Shown: piece by piece, positions 10,197 to 11,156 of the stretch
Layout: the number at the start of each line of letters is the position of its first letter
Position numbering within the stretch: the stretch's first letter is position 1
Translations under genes and position numbers: made by a program
The notes under the pieces: generated by a model
The model's database searches: none
What the model was told of the DNA's origin: nothing
The model's input: only the letters and a program-made list of their open reading frames with translations
NCBI GenBank assembly: GCA_028565635.1
Contig: JAOXYB010055822.1
Span: 1-11,156, forward strand
Direction: 5' to 3'
DNA length: 11,156 nucleotides
Source of the DNA: Phoronis ovalis
Lineage: Eukaryota > Phoronida > Phoronidae

Positions 10197-10357
10197 CAAT
10201 GGCGGATCCAGGATTTTCCTGAAGGGGGGCGTGGAAAAAATGCATTTGAGGGCGAGCGCCCGCAGGGCGCGAAGCGAAACTAGGGGGTCCGGGGAATGCC
10301 CCCCGGAATATTTTTGAATATTTAGTGCGTTTTCCTGCAATCTGGTGCATTCAAAGA
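10197..10357 (+). mobile_element. GC-rich dispersed repeat resembling one end of a hAT-type DNA transposon
   Basis: CAATGGCGGATCCAGGATTT, followed by a G run, a GCGAGCGCCCGCAGGGCGCG stretch, GGGGGTCCGGGGAATGCC with the matching CCCCGG, and later TGGTGCATT (10343-10351), matches in layout a repeat I recall from many invertebrate genomes. GGCGGATCCAGG is like the terminal repeat of some hAT elements. Two small hairpins are exact: GCGCCC/GGGCGC around GCA (about 10256-10270) and TCCGGGG/CCCCGGA. No inverted partner of GGCGGATCCAGG occurs downstream in the window, so this is a solo or truncated end. Open frames on both strands here (10087-10317, 10131-10340) come from the repeat and are not genes. 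Confidence 0.55.
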
Positions 10358-11156
10358 CTCTTTTTCCATGACACTCTGCGCTCCTCTAGTTTTATACATT
10401 TAAACATACATTATTATTGTTAAGACTAATTAATTTAAAGAAATAAAATCAAAAATTTTATCCAAGACGGACTGAGCTGAGGTCAGTCTACATGCAGGGC
10501 ATTCAGCTTTTAATTATTTGTAGACTTTTGCCTAAACATTCAGAATAATTATTTTGAATTTAATCAGTATTTTTTACTCAGTATTGAAATGGAGGTTTTA
10601 TCACGTTAGCTTACTGAGAATTACTAAAGAGGCATGCATTGCATGTCATTGTACTGGTTAATAATAGACAATAAATATAACATTAACTTGTTTCGCTTTT
10701 TGTCTATCTTTCTGTCATTTCTGTAACGTAATCGGTACATTTAGTTCAATAAATTATTTAAATCATCGTCCAAATCAACCACTTCGATAACTGACCACCA
10801 ATTGGCTGCTCGTTCTTCTTGAGAAAGGACATAACATTTAATTTAACAACTATTTTTGTTTTCAGCATAAGTTTATTTTATTTTAAAGAACAACACAATA
10901 TAACTTGTAATCTTTATATACAAGTAGCACCTGTAACAATAATGGTGATCAGTGTGTACAAACTGATTATAACTTATCATCAGTTAACACGAACTTATAT
11001 CATAACTAGATACAGGTATTATATAACTGGTAACAATATACAGAGTACGGACAGCCATGAGGAAACAACCTGAATGCACGACACACTCTGGATAAATAAT
11101 AATAATTCAGTCGGCAACAGGATTAACCATAAGCATTCTTCTTGGCTTTTTATTGG
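10358..11156. other. AT-rich intergenic sequence with no recognised feature
   Basis: I see no conserved exon, RNA gene or mobile element here. A short hairpin GACTGA/TCAGTC lies at 10470-10488. An 84-codon plus-strand frame (10819-11073) gives a low-complexity I/T/Y-rich peptide with no recognisable similarity, and a minus-strand frame runs open from the window edge to a stop near 11022; neither has splice or conservation support. Confidence 0.5.

Noticed and set aside
10087-10340. Open frames on both strands with an R/A/G-rich peptide.
   Set aside because: They are translations of the GC-rich dispersed repeat, which carries no coding signal of its own.
11022-11156. Minus-strand frame open from the window edge, with a hydrophobic product.
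   Set aside because: About 45 codons without recognisable similarity or convincing splice sites; too short to support.

Overview
The window reads as AT-rich (roughly two-thirds A+T by eye) non-coding DNA from a multicellular animal, most likely a marine invertebrate and perhaps a mollusc. The evidence is eukaryotic: two short, strongly conserved coding exons with GT/AG splice sites on the minus strand, thousands of bases of intron, and scattered short repeats. There are no bacterial-style gene runs, ribosome binding sites or operons. The phylum is an inference from repeat flavour and protein similarity and is not proven.

The only gene I can support is the 5' part of the catalytic alpha subunit of AMP-activated protein kinase (PRKAA), on the minus strand. 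Exon 1 (8459-8552) starts with ATG and encodes residues 1-31, including the glycine-rich ATP loop. Exon 2 (2939-3080) encodes residues 32-78 plus two bases of codon 79, including the VAVK catalytic lysine and the helix-C glutamate. The splice phases join exactly. Intron 1 is 5,378 bp. The rest of the kinase domain and the C-terminal part must lie beyond position 1, after an intron of at least 2,938 bp. A TATA-less promoter region with two CCAAT boxes and an ETS-like site lies upstream of the start codon (about 8553-8900).

Layout: 1-2938 is intron 2, with a diverged tandem duplication (about 755-1435) and a 28-bp perfect-length tandem repeat (1097-1152). 2939-3080 is exon 2. 3081-8458 is intron 1, holding a possible tRNA-derived SINE remnant (3475-3600), an element bounded by 17-bp perfect inverted repeats (4214-4645), a long fold-back element (about 4651-5222) with a perfect 28-bp hairpin inside it (4969-5036), and an unexplained 133-codon open frame (6143-6544). 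8459-8552 is exon 1, and 8553-8900 is 5' UTR and promoter. From 8901 to the end is upstream intergenic DNA, with a degenerate tandem array (9121-9430), GC-rich palindromic sequence (9430-9640), two adjacent imperfect hairpins (9971-10087) and a GC-rich dispersed repeat resembling a hAT-type transposon end (10197-10357). The last 800 bp show nothing I can name.

I found no undescribed multi-gene system. The most unusual structures are the nested fold-back elements inside intron 1, which would form long double-stranded RNA in the PRKAA pre-mRNA.
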